Part shown: positions 36,711 to 45,883 of the stretch, piece after piece
Layout of the letters: the number at the start of each line of letters is the position of its first letter
Position numbering within the stretch: position 1 is the stretch's first letter
NCBI GenBank assembly: GCA_030425205.1
Contig: JAUIAP010000003.1
Span: 1 to 64,000 of the forward strand
Direction: 5' to 3'
DNA: 64,000 bases
DNA from: Anaerolineae bacterium
Lineage (GTDB): Bacteria; Chloroflexota; Anaerolineae; Promineifilales; Promineifilaceae
Notes under the pieces: model-generated
Seen by the model: only the letters and a program-made list of their open reading frames with translations
Databases searched by the model: none
Told to the model about the DNA's origin: nothing
Program-made: the position numbers and the translations under genes

Positions 36711-36882
36711 GTTTCAGTCACACGCTCACGACAAGTTCCGTTGTAGATTGAGGGGATTGTGAGAACGGACTCTGTTAACAGCAGCCACGAGTGACAAACA
36801 CAGTTTCACAGAACAGTAGAAGAGGATTCCCACTGGAAAGACGCGATTAGCGCGTTGATTTTTCCTCTCTTGCGGAGAAAAG

Positions 36883-38238
36883 ATGTCACCAGAAGCAGCA
36901 TGGAGCGCGACGCTAGGCGAACTTGAGTTGCAAATGTCGAAAGCGGTCTTCAATACATGGTTGAAGGATACCGAGTTAATTTCGGCCGATACCCAAAATT
37001 ACACCATCGCCGTGCAAACACCCTATGCGCGAGACTGGTTGCAAAATCGCCTTTACGATACGGTCCAGCGCACGCTCGGCTCGGTCATTGGGAATACCCC
37101 AGATATAGAATTTGTCGTGATCTCTGAAATGTTGCACCCCGAAGAAAATGGCGGTCAGTTCAATCACACTGAAGCAGAACCGACGCAACGCATCTCTGAT
37201 CACACAGTTCTCGCTAGCAATCTCAATCCGCGCTACTCGTTTGATACGTTTGTTGTCGGTCATAACAATCGACTGGCACATGCGGCTGCGCTGGCCGTTG
37301 CGGAAGCACCGGGACAAACCTATAACCCACTCTTTATCTATGGGGGAGTTGGATTGGGCAAAACCCATCTGCTCCACGCCATCGGCACAAAGTCGCTTGA
37401 GGCTGGCTTAACCGTCTGTTACATCTCATCCGAGACGTTTACAAACGATATGATCCAGTCGATTCGTAGTCAGAGAACGGCCGAATTTCGCGAAAAATAT
37501 CGCTCACCTGACGTTCTATTGATCGACGATATTCAGTTTATCGCGGGGAAAGAGAGTACCCAAGAAGAACTTTTCCACACCTTTAACGACTTGCATAGTC
37601 GCGGCAAACAGGTGATCTTGTCGAGTGATCGTCCGCCGCGTGCGATGGTCACGCTGGAGGAGCGGCTCAAGTCGCGCTTTGAGTGGGGCTTGATGGCCGA
37701 CATTCAATTGCCCGACCAAGAGACCCGGATCGCCATTTTGCAGACCAAAGCGGAAGAGAAAAATGCGGTTGTGCCACGCAGCGCGTTGACGATTATCGCG
37801 CATCATGTGCGCAGCAACATTCGTGAGTTGGAAGGCGCGTTGAACAAAGTATTGGCCTATGCAAAGCTGATGAAGATGCCCATTACGACCGATCTGGTCA
37901 ACTTGGCATTAACCGACTACATTCGTCAGCCAGAGAAAGTGACGGTCGATCAGGTGATTGAGGCAGTTTGTAAGTATTATGGGATTTCGGCCGAAAAGAT
38001 GCAGGGCAAAGGTCGTAGCCGCGCCGTCGCCTATCCACGCCAAATCGCCATGTATCTCTGTCGCACCGAAACGGATGCCTCATTCCCACAAATTGGTCAA
38101 CGACTCGGCGGCCGCGACCACACCACTATCATGCATGGTCATGAAAAGATCTCTGGTCGCGTGGAACAAGATTCCAACCTGCGCCGTGACATTCTCGAAA
38201 TTAAAGCGGCGATGTACGACTCTTCTTACAAAGGGTAG
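36883..38238 (+). CDS. dnaA: chromosomal replication initiator DnaA
   Basis: A 451-residue AAA+ initiator. Domain I covers about 1-80, followed by a short linker. Domain III has NPLFIYGGVGLGKTHLLHAIG (Walker A) near residues 147-167, VLLIDDIQFIAGKE (Walker B) and the VTLEERLKSRFEWGL sensor region. Domain IV ends with the DNA-binding signature GGRDHTTIMHGHEKI. GGAG precedes the ATG at a good distance. The usual neighbours dnaN, recF and rpmH are missing: gap is upstream and a UbiA-type gene is convergent downstream. Two TCGGCCGA copies lie inside. Confidence 0.97.
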   Translation: MSPEAAWSATLGELELQMSKAVFNTWLKDTELISADTQNYTIAVQTPYARDWLQNRLYDTVQRTLGSVIGNTPDIEFVVISEMLHPEENGGQFNHTEAEPTQRISDHTVLASNLNPRYSFDTFVVGHNNRLAHAAALAVAEAPGQTYNPLFIYGGVGLGKTHLLHAIGTKSLEAGLTVCYISSETFTNDMIQSIRSQRTAEFREKYRSPDVLLIDDIQFIAGKESTQEELFHTFNDLHSRGKQVILSSDRPPRAMVTLEERLKSRFEWGLMADIQLPDQETRIAILQTKAEEKNAVVPRSALTIIAHHVRSNIRELEGALNKVLAYAKLMKMPITTDLVNLALTDYIRQPEKVTVDQVIEAVCKYYGISAEKMQGKGRSRAVAYPRQIAMYLCRTETDASFPQIGQRLGGRDHTTIMHGHEKISGRVEQDSNLRRDILEIKAAMYDSSYKG

Positions 38239-38253
38239 CGCGCCAGCCGCGCT
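38237..38253. terminator. short hairpin between convergent dnaA and prenyltransferase
   Basis: AGCGCG-CCAGC-CGCGCT fills the 17-base gap between the two stops. It has no T tract, so its role as a terminator is uncertain. Confidence 0.4.
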
Positions 38254-38255
38254 GC

Positions 38256-39113
38256 CTAACCCAGCACCAACACAACCGCATAGCCCGCCCCACACATTGC
38301 CAAAAAATAGGCCATGCGCTGGTTGGCGGGTAGCCACTGCTGCTGCGTAAAGCGACGCAGCAAAATCGGCATGCCAAGTAAGACAAACGGCGCAAACTGC
38401 CAGCCGATTGTCCCATCGTAAAATTTCCACAATCCAAATATCGCCAGCCAGCCAGTCACTATGCGAAGCAGCCACAGGTTCGTTTTGAGGCCAAACGTCG
38501 TTGTAAAGTTGCGGTCGGTCTGGCGGTCAATTTCATAGTCACGCGCCTGCTGTTCGAGTTGCGCCGTAAAGCTCGAAAGCAGCGCAATGGTCAGCAAGGC
38601 GCGATCAATTGGCAACCATGTTAGATCGAGTAGAAATAGGATAGACCAGTAGGGAAATGTTTCCACAAAGAGCATGTGGGTGAAGAGGTCGAAAATCGGC
38701 CGACTTTTCAAGCGGAGTGGCGGTGCAGAATACCCCCACATGACGCATACGCCGATGATCACCAACCCAAATCCACGCCAGCCATATTGCAAGAATGCGG
38801 GGAGGAACAAGAGGCAGTAGACAGTGAACAGCAAACCGACGCGCAATTTAACTTTCATTGCTACGGAGGTGGAAGCCGCTTCTACCCCTGCGCGATCCAG
38901 AAAAAAGTTACGCCTTGCCTTAACCCTATCATGCGCGTCATGTTCCCGATCAAAATAGTCGTTCAACGCAAACGCCAACCAATACATCGCCGTCATTGCG
39001 ACTGCCAAGTAGAGTGTGCGCGGCGCAAGTGCGTCATGCAGCCAAAGCGGAACGAGCGCGGCGATAAACGCGATACACCATGCATCAATGTGGGATAGAA
39101 AAAGTTTGTGCAA
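38256..39113 (-). CDS. UbiA-family prenyltransferase
   Basis: About 285 residues with roughly eight membrane helices. The first Asp-rich motif is NDYFDREHDAHD and the second is DYEIDRQTDRNFTT, the two polyprenyl-diphosphate sites of UbiA enzymes. The acceptor is unknown. UbiA relatives make quinones, hemes, archaeal-type lipids or decaprenylphosphoryl sugars. The neighbouring sugar-nucleotide genes make a lipid-linked sugar role worth testing, but this is inference. The frame runs to TTG 39128, but TTG 39113 has GGTGGAG (in the end of the upstream gene) at good spacing. It is likely last in a three-gene operon. Confidence 0.82.
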   Translation of the reverse strand: MHKLFLSHIDAWCIAFIAALVPLWLHDALAPRTLYLAVAMTAMYWLAFALNDYFDREHDAHDRVKARRNFFLDRAGVEAASTSVAMKVKLRVGLLFTVYCLLFLPAFLQYGWRGFGLVIIGVCVMWGYSAPPLRLKSRPIFDLFTHMLFVETFPYWSILFLLDLTWLPIDRALLTIALLSSFTAQLEQQARDYEIDRQTDRNFTTTFGLKTNLWLLRIVTGWLAIFGLWKFYDGTIGWQFAPFVLLGMPILLRRFTQQQWLPANQRMAYFLAMCGAGYAVVLVLG

Positions 39114-39115
39114 TG

Positions 39116-40201
39116 CTACTCCACCCAAACAATTTCCCGCGCCCGCGCCCGCGCCACATAATTTTCAATATGCTGCTGCGTGATTTGGGCAACATCTTCT
39201 CCAGCCTGATATGCCTGTACCCATGCCACAATTTCGGCCAGCGCATCCTCCCACGAGTAGGCGGGCTGCCAGCCGAGACGAGCAACCGCCTTGTCCCAAT
39301 TGAGGCGCAGATAGTTTGTTTCGACATTTTGCATATCGAGTCCCGTGTTTTCCCAATTGCCACTGCCCCAGAATTCGATCAATTTCTCGACCACTTGTTG
39401 CGTGGTCACACCGACCTGCTCGGCGGGTGCAAAGTTCCACCCCTCTGCATACTTTTGTCCTGTTTGCAGCAGCTTTGCGCCAAGCCAAAGATAGCCACTG
39501 AGCGGTTCCAACACGTGTTGCCATGGGCGGACGGTGTGCGGTGTGCGGATGCCGATTGTTTCGTTGGCGTTGAGGGCGCGAATGATGTCGGGGATGAGAC
39601 GACGGTCGGAGAAGTCACCCCCGCCAATGACATTACCAGCACGAACGGAGGCCACGGCGATGTTGCGCTCGGCGAGATAGGTTTTGCGATAGGCTTCGAC
39701 GGCAAGCTCGGCCATCGCCTTGCTCGCCGCATAAGGCTCTTTTCCGCCTAATGCATCTGTCTCACGATAGCCAAACACCCACTCCTCATCGCGGTAAACT
39801 TTATCCGTGGTGACGGAGATCACCGCCTTGACACAATCCGTTTTGCGAACGGCTTCGAGCAGATTGACCGTCCCGCCAGCATTGATATCAAACGTGGGTT
39901 TCGGATCGCGGATCGCCGTTCCAACGATCGCTTGTGCGGCAAGATGAAAGACAATGGATGGCTGATTGGCTTCGATGGTTGCCCAGAGCATTTCCCAATC
40001 GCGGATATCACCACGCACGTCGGTGACGCGCTCTTGCAGGTTGGCGAGATCATAGAGGTTCGGGGTTGTGGTCGGTTCGGGCAGACTGTAGCCGATGACG
40101 TTTGCGCCGAGTTGTGACAGCCATGTCGTGAGCCATGCGCCCTTAAATCCAGTGTGGCCCGTGACCAACACTGTGCGGTTCTGGTAGATGTTATTGAACA
40201 T
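39116..40201 (-). CDS. rfbG: CDP-glucose 4,6-dehydratase
   Basis: A 361-residue extended SDR. It has the NAD-binding TGHTGFKGAWL near residues 14-24, HLAAQAIV, the catalytic Thr/Lys region SVTTDKVYRDEEW with YxxxK as Y-AASK in GKEPYAASKAMAEL, and AGNVIGGGDFSDRRL. These are the marks of the CDP-glucose group rather than RmlB or GMD. It makes CDP-4-keto-6-deoxyglucose, the entry to 3,6-dideoxyhexoses and branched sugars. It lies 87 bases after the methyltransferase-like gene and just before the UbiA-type gene. The later ddh/asc-type enzymes are not in the window. Confidence 0.92.
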   Translation of the reverse strand: MFNNIYQNRTVLVTGHTGFKGAWLTTWLSQLGANVIGYSLPEPTTTPNLYDLANLQERVTDVRGDIRDWEMLWATIEANQPSIVFHLAAQAIVGTAIRDPKPTFDINAGGTVNLLEAVRKTDCVKAVISVTTDKVYRDEEWVFGYRETDALGGKEPYAASKAMAELAVEAYRKTYLAERNIAVASVRAGNVIGGGDFSDRRLIPDIIRALNANETIGIRTPHTVRPWQHVLEPLSGYLWLGAKLLQTGQKYAEGWNFAPAEQVGVTTQQVVEKLIEFWGSGNWENTGLDMQNVETNYLRLNWDKAVARLGWQPAYSWEDALAEIVAWVQAYQAGEDVAQITQQHIENYVARARAREIVWVE

Positions 40202-40288
40202 TGAATTTGATGTGAATGAAAATTAAAGAGTCAGGAGTAGGGAACCCACTTCTCTGCAATGACTTCCTACTGCTCACTTTTTTTCCAG

Positions 40289-41398
40289 CTATGCAACCAT
40301 GATTGTGGGGGTTTTTGGAAGTGTGGGCAAGATTCGGCCGAAATCCTCCCTTGATCTCTCATCCATCACGATGACGACATCGGGTTGATAGCTTTGCAAA
40401 AATTCGATTGATTTGACCATTTGCCCTGCACGAGGCACAAATTGCTCGGCATATTGTGCATCGATCACATATTGAATGACGCGGCGACTTGGCAAAATAT
40501 TGAGGAAGGAGACACTACGTGGCGTCGCCTGCCAAACGACAACGCGATCCTGCTGCTGGCGCATCTGTCCCAGCGTCGTTGCCCATTCCGCCACCTTCAC
40601 GCGCACTGCCTGCGCAAATGGTGCTGGATCGGCCATATCGTTGGGGGGGATGTGCAACGGTGTCGCAAGCGGCATCGTCAGCACAGAGAGCAGTCGGCCG
40701 TCATGGGGTCGGGATTGCGACGTGGGCGTAAACCGCGCTTCCTTGACCACTTGCCAGAGCGAGTGCGGAGAAAAGTAGTGGCATTGCTCATAACGCAAGC
40801 TCCAAACATCGACCGTCTCCATTTGACAATGGACGTTTTGTACCTCCAGCAGGACGGGCGCGTGCCACTCAAATGCCAACTTATGCAAGTTCGTCAACAG
40901 ATGACGCACGTCCCAAACATGTTGAGGGGTTTGGCGGCAGAGGATGAGATCGGCCGATAAGTTAAGATACGCTTGCGAAAATGGCTGTCGAATCCACGTC
41001 ACATTGGGAGTTTCAGCCACGCCATTTGTCGGCATAAATCCGATACCCCGACTTCCGCCCGCGATCAGCTCACTCAACAGATCACCCGCCATTGCGCCCA
41101 CATCGATAATTTGTCTGTTCTTAAGCGGAAAGCGACCGTTGAGAAAACGGAGCAGTTCAGGCGTGTACTCTGGATAGGGGTGGACGGTCGGGTAGCGAGT
41201 TTGCTGAGAATCAAAGAGATCATTAAAGATGTGATCACATGTCGGACAGTAACGCAAGCCAATATCGGCCGCTGGCGCACGTCGCGCGGCCTCATAGGTT
41301 GGCAGCAGTGTGGTGCAAATGGGCTGATCTCGTAGTTGTAGAAGTCGGCGCGTCGTCAGGCTGGTGCAAATCGGGCAAATTTCGTGCATGGATGGCAA
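40289..41398 (-). CDS. zinc-ribbon SAM-dependent sugar C-methyltransferase-like protein
   Basis: This 369-residue protein has an N-terminal zinc ribbon (CPIC at about 8-11 and CPTC near 51-54), a methyltransferase core and a C-terminal Rossmann-like domain. The layout is that of NDP-hexose 3-C-methyltransferases (Methyltransf_13/_14 type). The SAM loop IIDVGAMAGDLLSEL is weaker than the usual E-x-G-x-x-x-G. The loop RYEQCHYFSPHSLWQVV matches the EHxxYFS region. Next to a CDP-glucose dehydratase it may methylate a 4-keto-deoxysugar. It diverges from a lipoprotein gene. Confidence 0.75.
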   Translation of the reverse strand: MPSMHEICPICTSLTTRRLLQLRDQPICTTLLPTYEAARRAPAADIGLRYCPTCDHIFNDLFDSQQTRYPTVHPYPEYTPELLRFLNGRFPLKNRQIIDVGAMAGDLLSELIAGGSRGIGFMPTNGVAETPNVTWIRQPFSQAYLNLSADLILCRQTPQHVWDVRHLLTNLHKLAFEWHAPVLLEVQNVHCQMETVDVWSLRYEQCHYFSPHSLWQVVKEARFTPTSQSRPHDGRLLSVLTMPLATPLHIPPNDMADPAPFAQAVRVKVAEWATTLGQMRQQQDRVVVWQATPRSVSFLNILPSRRVIQYVIDAQYAEQFVPRAGQMVKSIEFLQSYQPDVVIVMDERSREDFGRILPTLPKTPTIMVA

Positions 41399-41538
41399 TG
41401 GATAGATTGGTACCGCTCACGTCAGGTGGAATTGTAGGCACTTTCTCGTCTTTGCGTGTGTAAAAGGCGTGAGTTTTTGTTATGGTAGAGATGGAACTTT
41501 TTATGAACGACCGACGTTTTTAGCGTGGAGTAACAATT

Positions 41539-42165
41539 ATGCGACCATCTAAACTAATCCCTTACCTATTCATCCTACTACTTTTCGCCTGTGCGCCGCA
41601 GTCAGAAGAAACGGCGGCCAATGATGACTCTACTGTGGTCGATCCAACGCCCACCACCCCAGTTAGTGAAGTGACCCTGACGCGACGCGCCGAAGAGGCT
41701 GACGATGCTGTGGAACACAATGATGATGCCAAAGAAGACAATGCGGCAACACGCCCTGCTCCGACCGATACATCTGAACCTGCCAAACCGACTGCCGAGC
41801 AGTTGACGATTACACCTATTCCCGCCACCCAACAAGCAACCTCAGAGGCGGCTCCAGCCATCAAGGTACCGACCGAAATGCAAACATTTATTGAAACAGT
41901 GATTGACGATCTCGTTCAACAGAAAGGTGTGCAGCGCGAGGCAGTTAGCGTCGTCAGCATCGAAGAAATTGTCTGGAATGACGGCAGTTTAGGCTGTCCG
42001 CAGCCCGGCTATGCCTACACGCAGGCGTTGGTGGACGGCTTCTACATCGTCCTGCAAGCCAACGGCACAGAGTACTACTACCATACGAACGGCACGCGCT
42101 ATTTTGTGTTGTGCGAAGATCACAAGGGTGAACCGCCTACGGGTGGGACGCATCCTGATCTATAG
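41539..42165 (+). CDS. lipoprotein with Glu/Thr/Pro-rich linker and conserved GCPQPGYAYTQ domain
   Basis: A 208-residue lipoprotein. The signal peptide ends in LLLFAC (Cys18). A long acidic, Thr/Pro-rich linker reaches about residue 115. The C-terminal 85 residues contain SIEEIVWNDGSLGCPQPGYA, YTQALVDGFYIVLQANGTEY and a late LCEDH. I have seen this domain pattern in hypothetical lipoproteins of other Chloroflexota. The two Cys may pair outside the cell. Function is unknown. It is expressed alone, divergent from the methyltransferase-like gene. Confidence 0.75.
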   Translation: MRPSKLIPYLFILLLFACAPQSEETAANDDSTVVDPTPTTPVSEVTLTRRAEEADDAVEHNDDAKEDNAATRPAPTDTSEPAKPTAEQLTITPIPATQQATSEAAPAIKVPTEMQTFIETVIDDLVQQKGVQREAVSVVSIEEIVWNDGSLGCPQPGYAYTQALVDGFYIVLQANGTEYYYHTNGTRYFVLCEDHKGEPPTGGTHPDL

Positions 42166-42198
42166 GTGGTCAGCGGTTTGTACAGGCGGTGTGCGGGA

Positions 42199-43020
42199 TC
42201 AATGAACCAAGAGGCTTGGATCGATTGGTTCTAGCTGCACCTCGCGAAAATCGTCCTCTGTGGCGGCTTCGAGGGTATCGATGTCGATTTCGGCCGATTC
42301 GACATCCCGACCGCAAAAGTTGCGATAGGCACACGTCTTGCAATGCTCCCAATTTTCTGTTAACGGCCAAATCGCGTCGGGCGCAACCATGCGCCGGTCG
42401 ATGCGCTCCGTCGTTGCCTTGATGGTCGCCCAGTTGCGCGCATGTTGCGCCGCATCATAGCGCAGCGTCACGCTCTTTTCGGGCGCCTCGGCAAACCAGT
42501 AGGTGATGGCAACTTGGTCGGGACGATAGGTGTAGCCCAACGCGCCGCTGCCTTCCGTGGCGAGGGCGAGATAGAGTTTGGTTTGCCATTCCTCACGCAG
42601 CTCAGCTTCGCTACGTGGATTGCGTTCTGTTTTCCAATCAAAGATATGAGCCGCATTGTCGTTGAGGATCAGGAGATCAAATCGGCCGAATAAGAAATGC
42701 CCACCTGCCCCATCAATCCCGCCCACTGGAACCGATAAACTGACCTCTGGAAAACGCTGTCCGGCAGGCAGTTTTGGCGGCTTCTGCTGAAACGTTTGCC
42801 ACCAGCCTGCCAACCGTTGATCTGCGCGCTCATCTAGCTCAACAGGCATTCCCAAAAAGTGTCGCTCCATCAACGCATGAAACTGTTCGCCCCGCTGAAA
42901 GGCAACCGCCCGCTGTGCTGGAACGGGCTGCAAGGGCCAGCGCAGTTCGGTCACGTAGCGCAGTTGAAAACGGCGTTGACAGGTCAGAAAGCTGGTGAGT
43001 TTATAACGCGAAAGCTGCAT
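42199..43020 (-). CDS. PD-(D/E)XK nuclease of RecB/Cas4 type with Fe-S cysteines
   Basis: This 273-residue protein has motifs in the order of the PDDEXK_1 group: FLTCQRRFQLRY (first Cys, 14), RGEQFHALMERHF (motif I His), FGRFDLL with IFDWKTE (catalytic D-x-K), QTKLYLALA (QxxxY) and the Cys triplet CKTCAYRNFC near 236-245. One early and three late Cys would ligate a [4Fe-4S] cluster as in Cas4 and AddB. No cas genes or helicase lie nearby, so a stand-alone DNA-repair or recombination exonuclease is inferred. Confidence 0.82.
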   Translation of the reverse strand: MQLSRYKLTSFLTCQRRFQLRYVTELRWPLQPVPAQRAVAFQRGEQFHALMERHFLGMPVELDERADQRLAGWWQTFQQKPPKLPAGQRFPEVSLSVPVGGIDGAGGHFLFGRFDLLILNDNAAHIFDWKTERNPRSEAELREEWQTKLYLALATEGSGALGYTYRPDQVAITYWFAEAPEKSVTLRYDAAQHARNWATIKATTERIDRRMVAPDAIWPLTENWEHCKTCAYRNFCGRDVESAEIDIDTLEAATEDDFREVQLEPIDPSLLVH

Positions 43021-43065
43021 ATCAGTTAGCGGGCAACAGTCATCTAGGCTGATTACCCTTCATCA

Positions 43066-43896
43066 TTAGACATACCCGCGATTGAGGCGGCGTTCCATCA
43101 GGCGCACCAAGCGCGTCATCAAGACGGTGAGACCGAGATAGATAAACGCAGCCAACGTCCATGAGGGTAAGTAGATGAAGGTGCTGTTGGAGTAGAGGCG
43201 AGTCGCCTGGGTGAGTTCGCGCACGCCGAGCACAGAGACCAGTGCGGAATCTTTGACCATCGAAATGAAGTCGTTACCGAGCGCGGGGATCACGCGACGC
43301 AACGCTTGCGGCAAAACGATATAGCGCATCGTCTGATAGTAGTTCATGCCGAGTGCGCGGGAGGCTTCATACTGTCCAATTTCGATAGATTGGATGCCGG
43401 CGCGGAAAATTTCGGCCGAATATGCCCCATACCCCACCGCCAACGCAATTGATCCTTGAAAGACATTGCTCATATCACGCATTGTGTATCCCGTGTTAAA
43501 CGTTGCGTCGAGCCAGTTAATCAAGAGCGGCAGCAGGGCAAACGATATCCAGTAGAGCAGCACCAGCATCGGAATCCCGCGCACGACTTCGACATAAAGC
43601 GACGAGATATTGTACAAGACGCGATTTTTTGCGACCCGCGCCAAACCCATCAGTGCGCCAATCGTAATCGCCATCGGGTAGGCTGTAAACGTTAGCTGAA
43701 TTGTGGTCAGAATACCTTGTCGTAGGAAGTTCCAGATGCCGCGTGTCTGCTCGTCATACACCACGCGAAACACCAAAACCACCGCAATCATAACGACAAC
43801 GATTGCCCACCACTCAATCTTTGCCGCTCGATCTACCAAAGTGATTCGTTGCGCTGATCGTCCCTGTTGTTTTATTTCGTCCATACTGTTTCCCAA
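43066..43896 (-). CDS. polar amino acid ABC transporter permease (HisM/GlnP type)
   Basis: A 276-residue membrane permease with an N-terminal extra helix and about five core helices. It carries the EAA loop EASRALGMNYYQTMRYIVLP (about 188-207) that docks the ATPase, and the FISMVKDSALVSVLGVREL motif common to HisM/GlnP. It would import a polar amino acid such as glutamine, cystine or histidine. No ATPase or binding protein of that system sits next to it, so the partners must lie elsewhere. One TCGGCCGA falls in the YSAEIFRAG segment. Confidence 0.9.
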   Translation of the reverse strand: MGNSMDEIKQQGRSAQRITLVDRAAKIEWWAIVVVMIAVVLVFRVVYDEQTRGIWNFLRQGILTTIQLTFTAYPMAITIGALMGLARVAKNRVLYNISSLYVEVVRGIPMLVLLYWISFALLPLLINWLDATFNTGYTMRDMSNVFQGSIALAVGYGAYSAEIFRAGIQSIEIGQYEASRALGMNYYQTMRYIVLPQALRRVIPALGNDFISMVKDSALVSVLGVRELTQATRLYSNSTFIYLPSWTLAAFIYLGLTVLMTRLVRLMERRLNRGYV

Positions 43897-43980
43897 CTTT
43901 AATTCGCGTTATTGTACCTCAACAGGATTGTGGTGGCGCAGTTGTGAAAGGTCGAGTGGGAAGGGGGAGGAAGTGAAGAG

Positions 43981-44001
43981 TGGTAAGTGGTAAGTGGTAA
44001 G
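43981..44001. repeat. heptamer tandem repeat (TGGTAAG)x3
   Basis: Three perfect head-to-tail copies of TGGTAAG lie in the divergent spacer between the permease and the exporter. A partial copy (GTGGTAAG) also follows the aminotransferase gene near 19413. Confidence 0.85.
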
Positions 44002-44053
44002 TTGAGGGGTCCCAAATCTTTGCTAATGTTCTAATGGGTCTTATTGTTAGTAA

Positions 44054-44062
44054 TGCTAAACT
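44054..44062 (+). promoter_or_regulatory. extended -10 element close to the exporter start
   Basis: TG-C-TAAACT ends 6 bases before ATG 44069, so transcription would start at or next to the ATG. No ribosome site is present, which fits a leaderless mRNA. Confidence 0.4.
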
Positions 44063-44068
44063 TTGTTG

Positions 44069-45859
44069 ATGACAACAGCCGAATTTACCGTCCATGATCC
44101 CCTGCAAAGTGACCAATCAACCCCCATAAGTTGGATACGCTCCCATCTGCTACACAACAAGTTATTAATTCTCGTCATGGCAATCGGTGCGTTTGGAAAT
44201 GCGGCATTGGCGGCCGTCATTCCAATTTTGATCGGACGCGCATTTGATGTCGCCAAAGCACAGGATGTGCAGAGTTTACTCTGGCTTGCAATCGGCATTG
44301 TCATCTCGCAATTGGTGCGCGCCGTGTTGCAATTCGGCCGAAATTATTCCGCGGCCAATCTCGGCGAACGACTCGAACGTGACACACGCCAAGAACTTTA
44401 TACCAGCCTGATCGGCAAAAGCATGACCTTCCACGATCTCACGCCCGTCGGCGACACAATGGCGCGCGCCACCAATGACGTGCGTGAGCTAAACTTGCTC
44501 GTCTCGCCCGGCATCAACCTCGTCGTCGGATCGGCTAACTTTATCCTTATGCCACTCGTGCTAGCACCGACCTACAGCCCACAACTCATTCTTGCGCCGC
44601 TCTTTTTTACCGTCACCTATTTTCTCGCGCTCAAACGCTATTTGGCGGTGTTGAATCCAATTGCAGATCGGGTGCGCGGCAATTTCGGCCGCTTAAACGC
44701 GCGGCTCGCTGAGGCCATTGATGGGATTGAGACGGTGAAGGGTGCGGCACAGGAGGGACAGGAAATCGGCCGATTTGAGCAAAACGCCACCGAATATCGC
44801 AACGCCGTCATCGACCAAGGGCGCGTTGAAGCCCGCTTCCTGCCGCTACTCCTGCTCGGTTTAACCACCGCCATCGCCTTCACGCACGCAATGCTGCTTT
44901 TCCTCAACCCTGAATGGATGTGGTCAATCGGCGGGATCGGCCGCGAGATTCTGACCGTTGGGGATGTCATCGCCTATGTTGGCTTAATCGGCTTGTTCGG
45001 CTTCCCGACCTTCATCTCGCTGCTCGCCTATTCGCAAGTTGCACGCGGCATGGCTGGCGCACGGCGTATTCTCGAAACGATCAAAACTGAGACCGAACTC
45101 GATGAAAACAGCGCGGGTTACGACGCGGAAATCAAGGGCAACGTGCGCTTTGAAAATGTCAATGCGGGCTATCTCACAGGAATTGACGTACTGCATGACA
45201 TCTCGTTCAGCGTCAAGCCCGGCCAAACGGTCGCCATCGTCGGCCAAACAGGGGCGGGTAAGAGCAGTCTGGTAAAACTGCTCAATCGCACCTACGATGT
45301 GCGCGGGGGGAAAGTGACGATTGATGGTGTAGACGTGCGCGATTGGAATCTCGCCAGCCTGCGCCGCCAAATCTCTATCATCGAGCAAGACATCTTTCTC
45401 TTTTCACGCACGATTGCTGAAAACATCGCATTTGGCAAACCGAATGCCACCCGTGAGGAGATTCTCGCCGCGGCGAACGATGCACAAGCCCATGAATTCA
45501 TCATGACGTTCAAAGATGGCTACGACACCATCATTGGGGAACGTGGCGTGACGCTTTCCGGTGGTCAACGGCAACGTCTCGCATTGGCGCGTGCCTTTCT
45601 GACCGAACCACGCATCCTCGTTCTCGACGACTCAACCAGTGCCGTCGATAGCGCGACTGAGGATAAAATTCAGCAAGCGATTGCGCGGGCGGCCGAGCGT
45701 CAGACGACCTTCTTGATCACCCATCGTCTGAGCCAAATTCGCTGGGCGGATGTGGTTGTGTTGTTGCGTAAGGGGCAGGTTGTCGCGGTTGGTAACCACG
45801 ACTCATTGATGGCAGAGTATCCGGCCTATCAGAGGATTTTTCAGCAGTACACGGTGTAG
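44069..45859 (+). CDS. ABC half-exporter (fused membrane and ATPase domains) with Asp in place of catalytic Glu
   Basis: A 596-residue half-transporter. Six membrane helices (about 30-320) are followed by an ATPase domain with Walker [16 protein letters not shown] loop [11 protein letters not shown], signature [14 protein letters not shown], Walker [12 protein letters not shown] and H loop LITHRLS. The Asp after the Walker B Asp replaces the catalytic Glu, as in the degenerate half of heterodimeric exporters such as BmrC or MdlA. A partner half-transporter is expected but not in the window. The ATG 44069 is chosen over two in-frame TTG codons just before it. Likely substrates are lipids, drugs or peptides. 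Confidence 0.9.
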   Translation: MTTAEFTVHDPLQSDQSTPISWIRSHLLHNKLLILVMAIGAFGNAALAAVIPILIGRAFDVAKAQDVQSLLWLAIGIVISQLVRAVLQFGRNYSAANLGERLERDTRQELYTSLIGKSMTFHDLTPVGDTMARATNDVRELNLLVSPGINLVVGSANFILMPLVLAPTYSPQLILAPLFFTVTYFLALKRYLAVLNPIADRVRGNFGRLNARLAEAIDGIETVKGAAQEGQEIGRFEQNATEYRNAVIDQGRVEARFLPLLLLGLTTAIAFTHAMLLFLNPEWMWSIGGIGREILTVGDVIAYVGLIGLFGFPTFISLLAYSQVARGMAGARRILETIKTETELDENSAGYDAEIKGNVRFENVNAGYLTGIDVLHDISFSVKPGQTVAIVGQTGAGKSSLVKLLNRTYDVRGGKVTIDGVDVRDWNLASLRRQISIIEQDIFLFSRTIAENIAFGKPNATREEILAAANDAQAHEFIMTFKDGYDTIIGERGVTLSGGQRQRLALARAFLTEPRILVLDDSTSAVDSATEDKIQQAIARAAERQTTFLITHRLSQIRWADVVVLLRKGQVVAVGNHDSLMAEYPAYQRIFQQYTV

Positions 45860-45883
45860 GGATTACATTGCGTATGGTGGCGG

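Larger units (their letters stand above)
36255..36882. other. oriC-like spacer between gap and dnaA
   Basis: This is the longest gene-free stretch (about 630 bases), AT-rich, directly upstream of dnaA. It holds one perfect DnaA box TGTGGATAA at 36571-36579. An inverted ACCCCCATA/TATGGGGGT pair (36539-36547 and 36565-36573) abuts a degenerate TTATCTAAC box. AT-rich stretches lie around 36440-36530 and 36600-36640, and one TCGGCCGA copy is at 36622. I could not find a cluster of perfect DnaA boxes, so it may be only a DnaA-autoregulated promoter region. Confidence 0.5.

Noticed and set aside
39080..39751. 223-residue open frame antisense to rfbG
   Set aside because: Overlaps a clear rfbG gene and has no recognised motif.
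42199..43020. Cas4 of a CRISPR system
   Set aside because: No array or cas genes anywhere in the window; annotated as a stand-alone nuclease.
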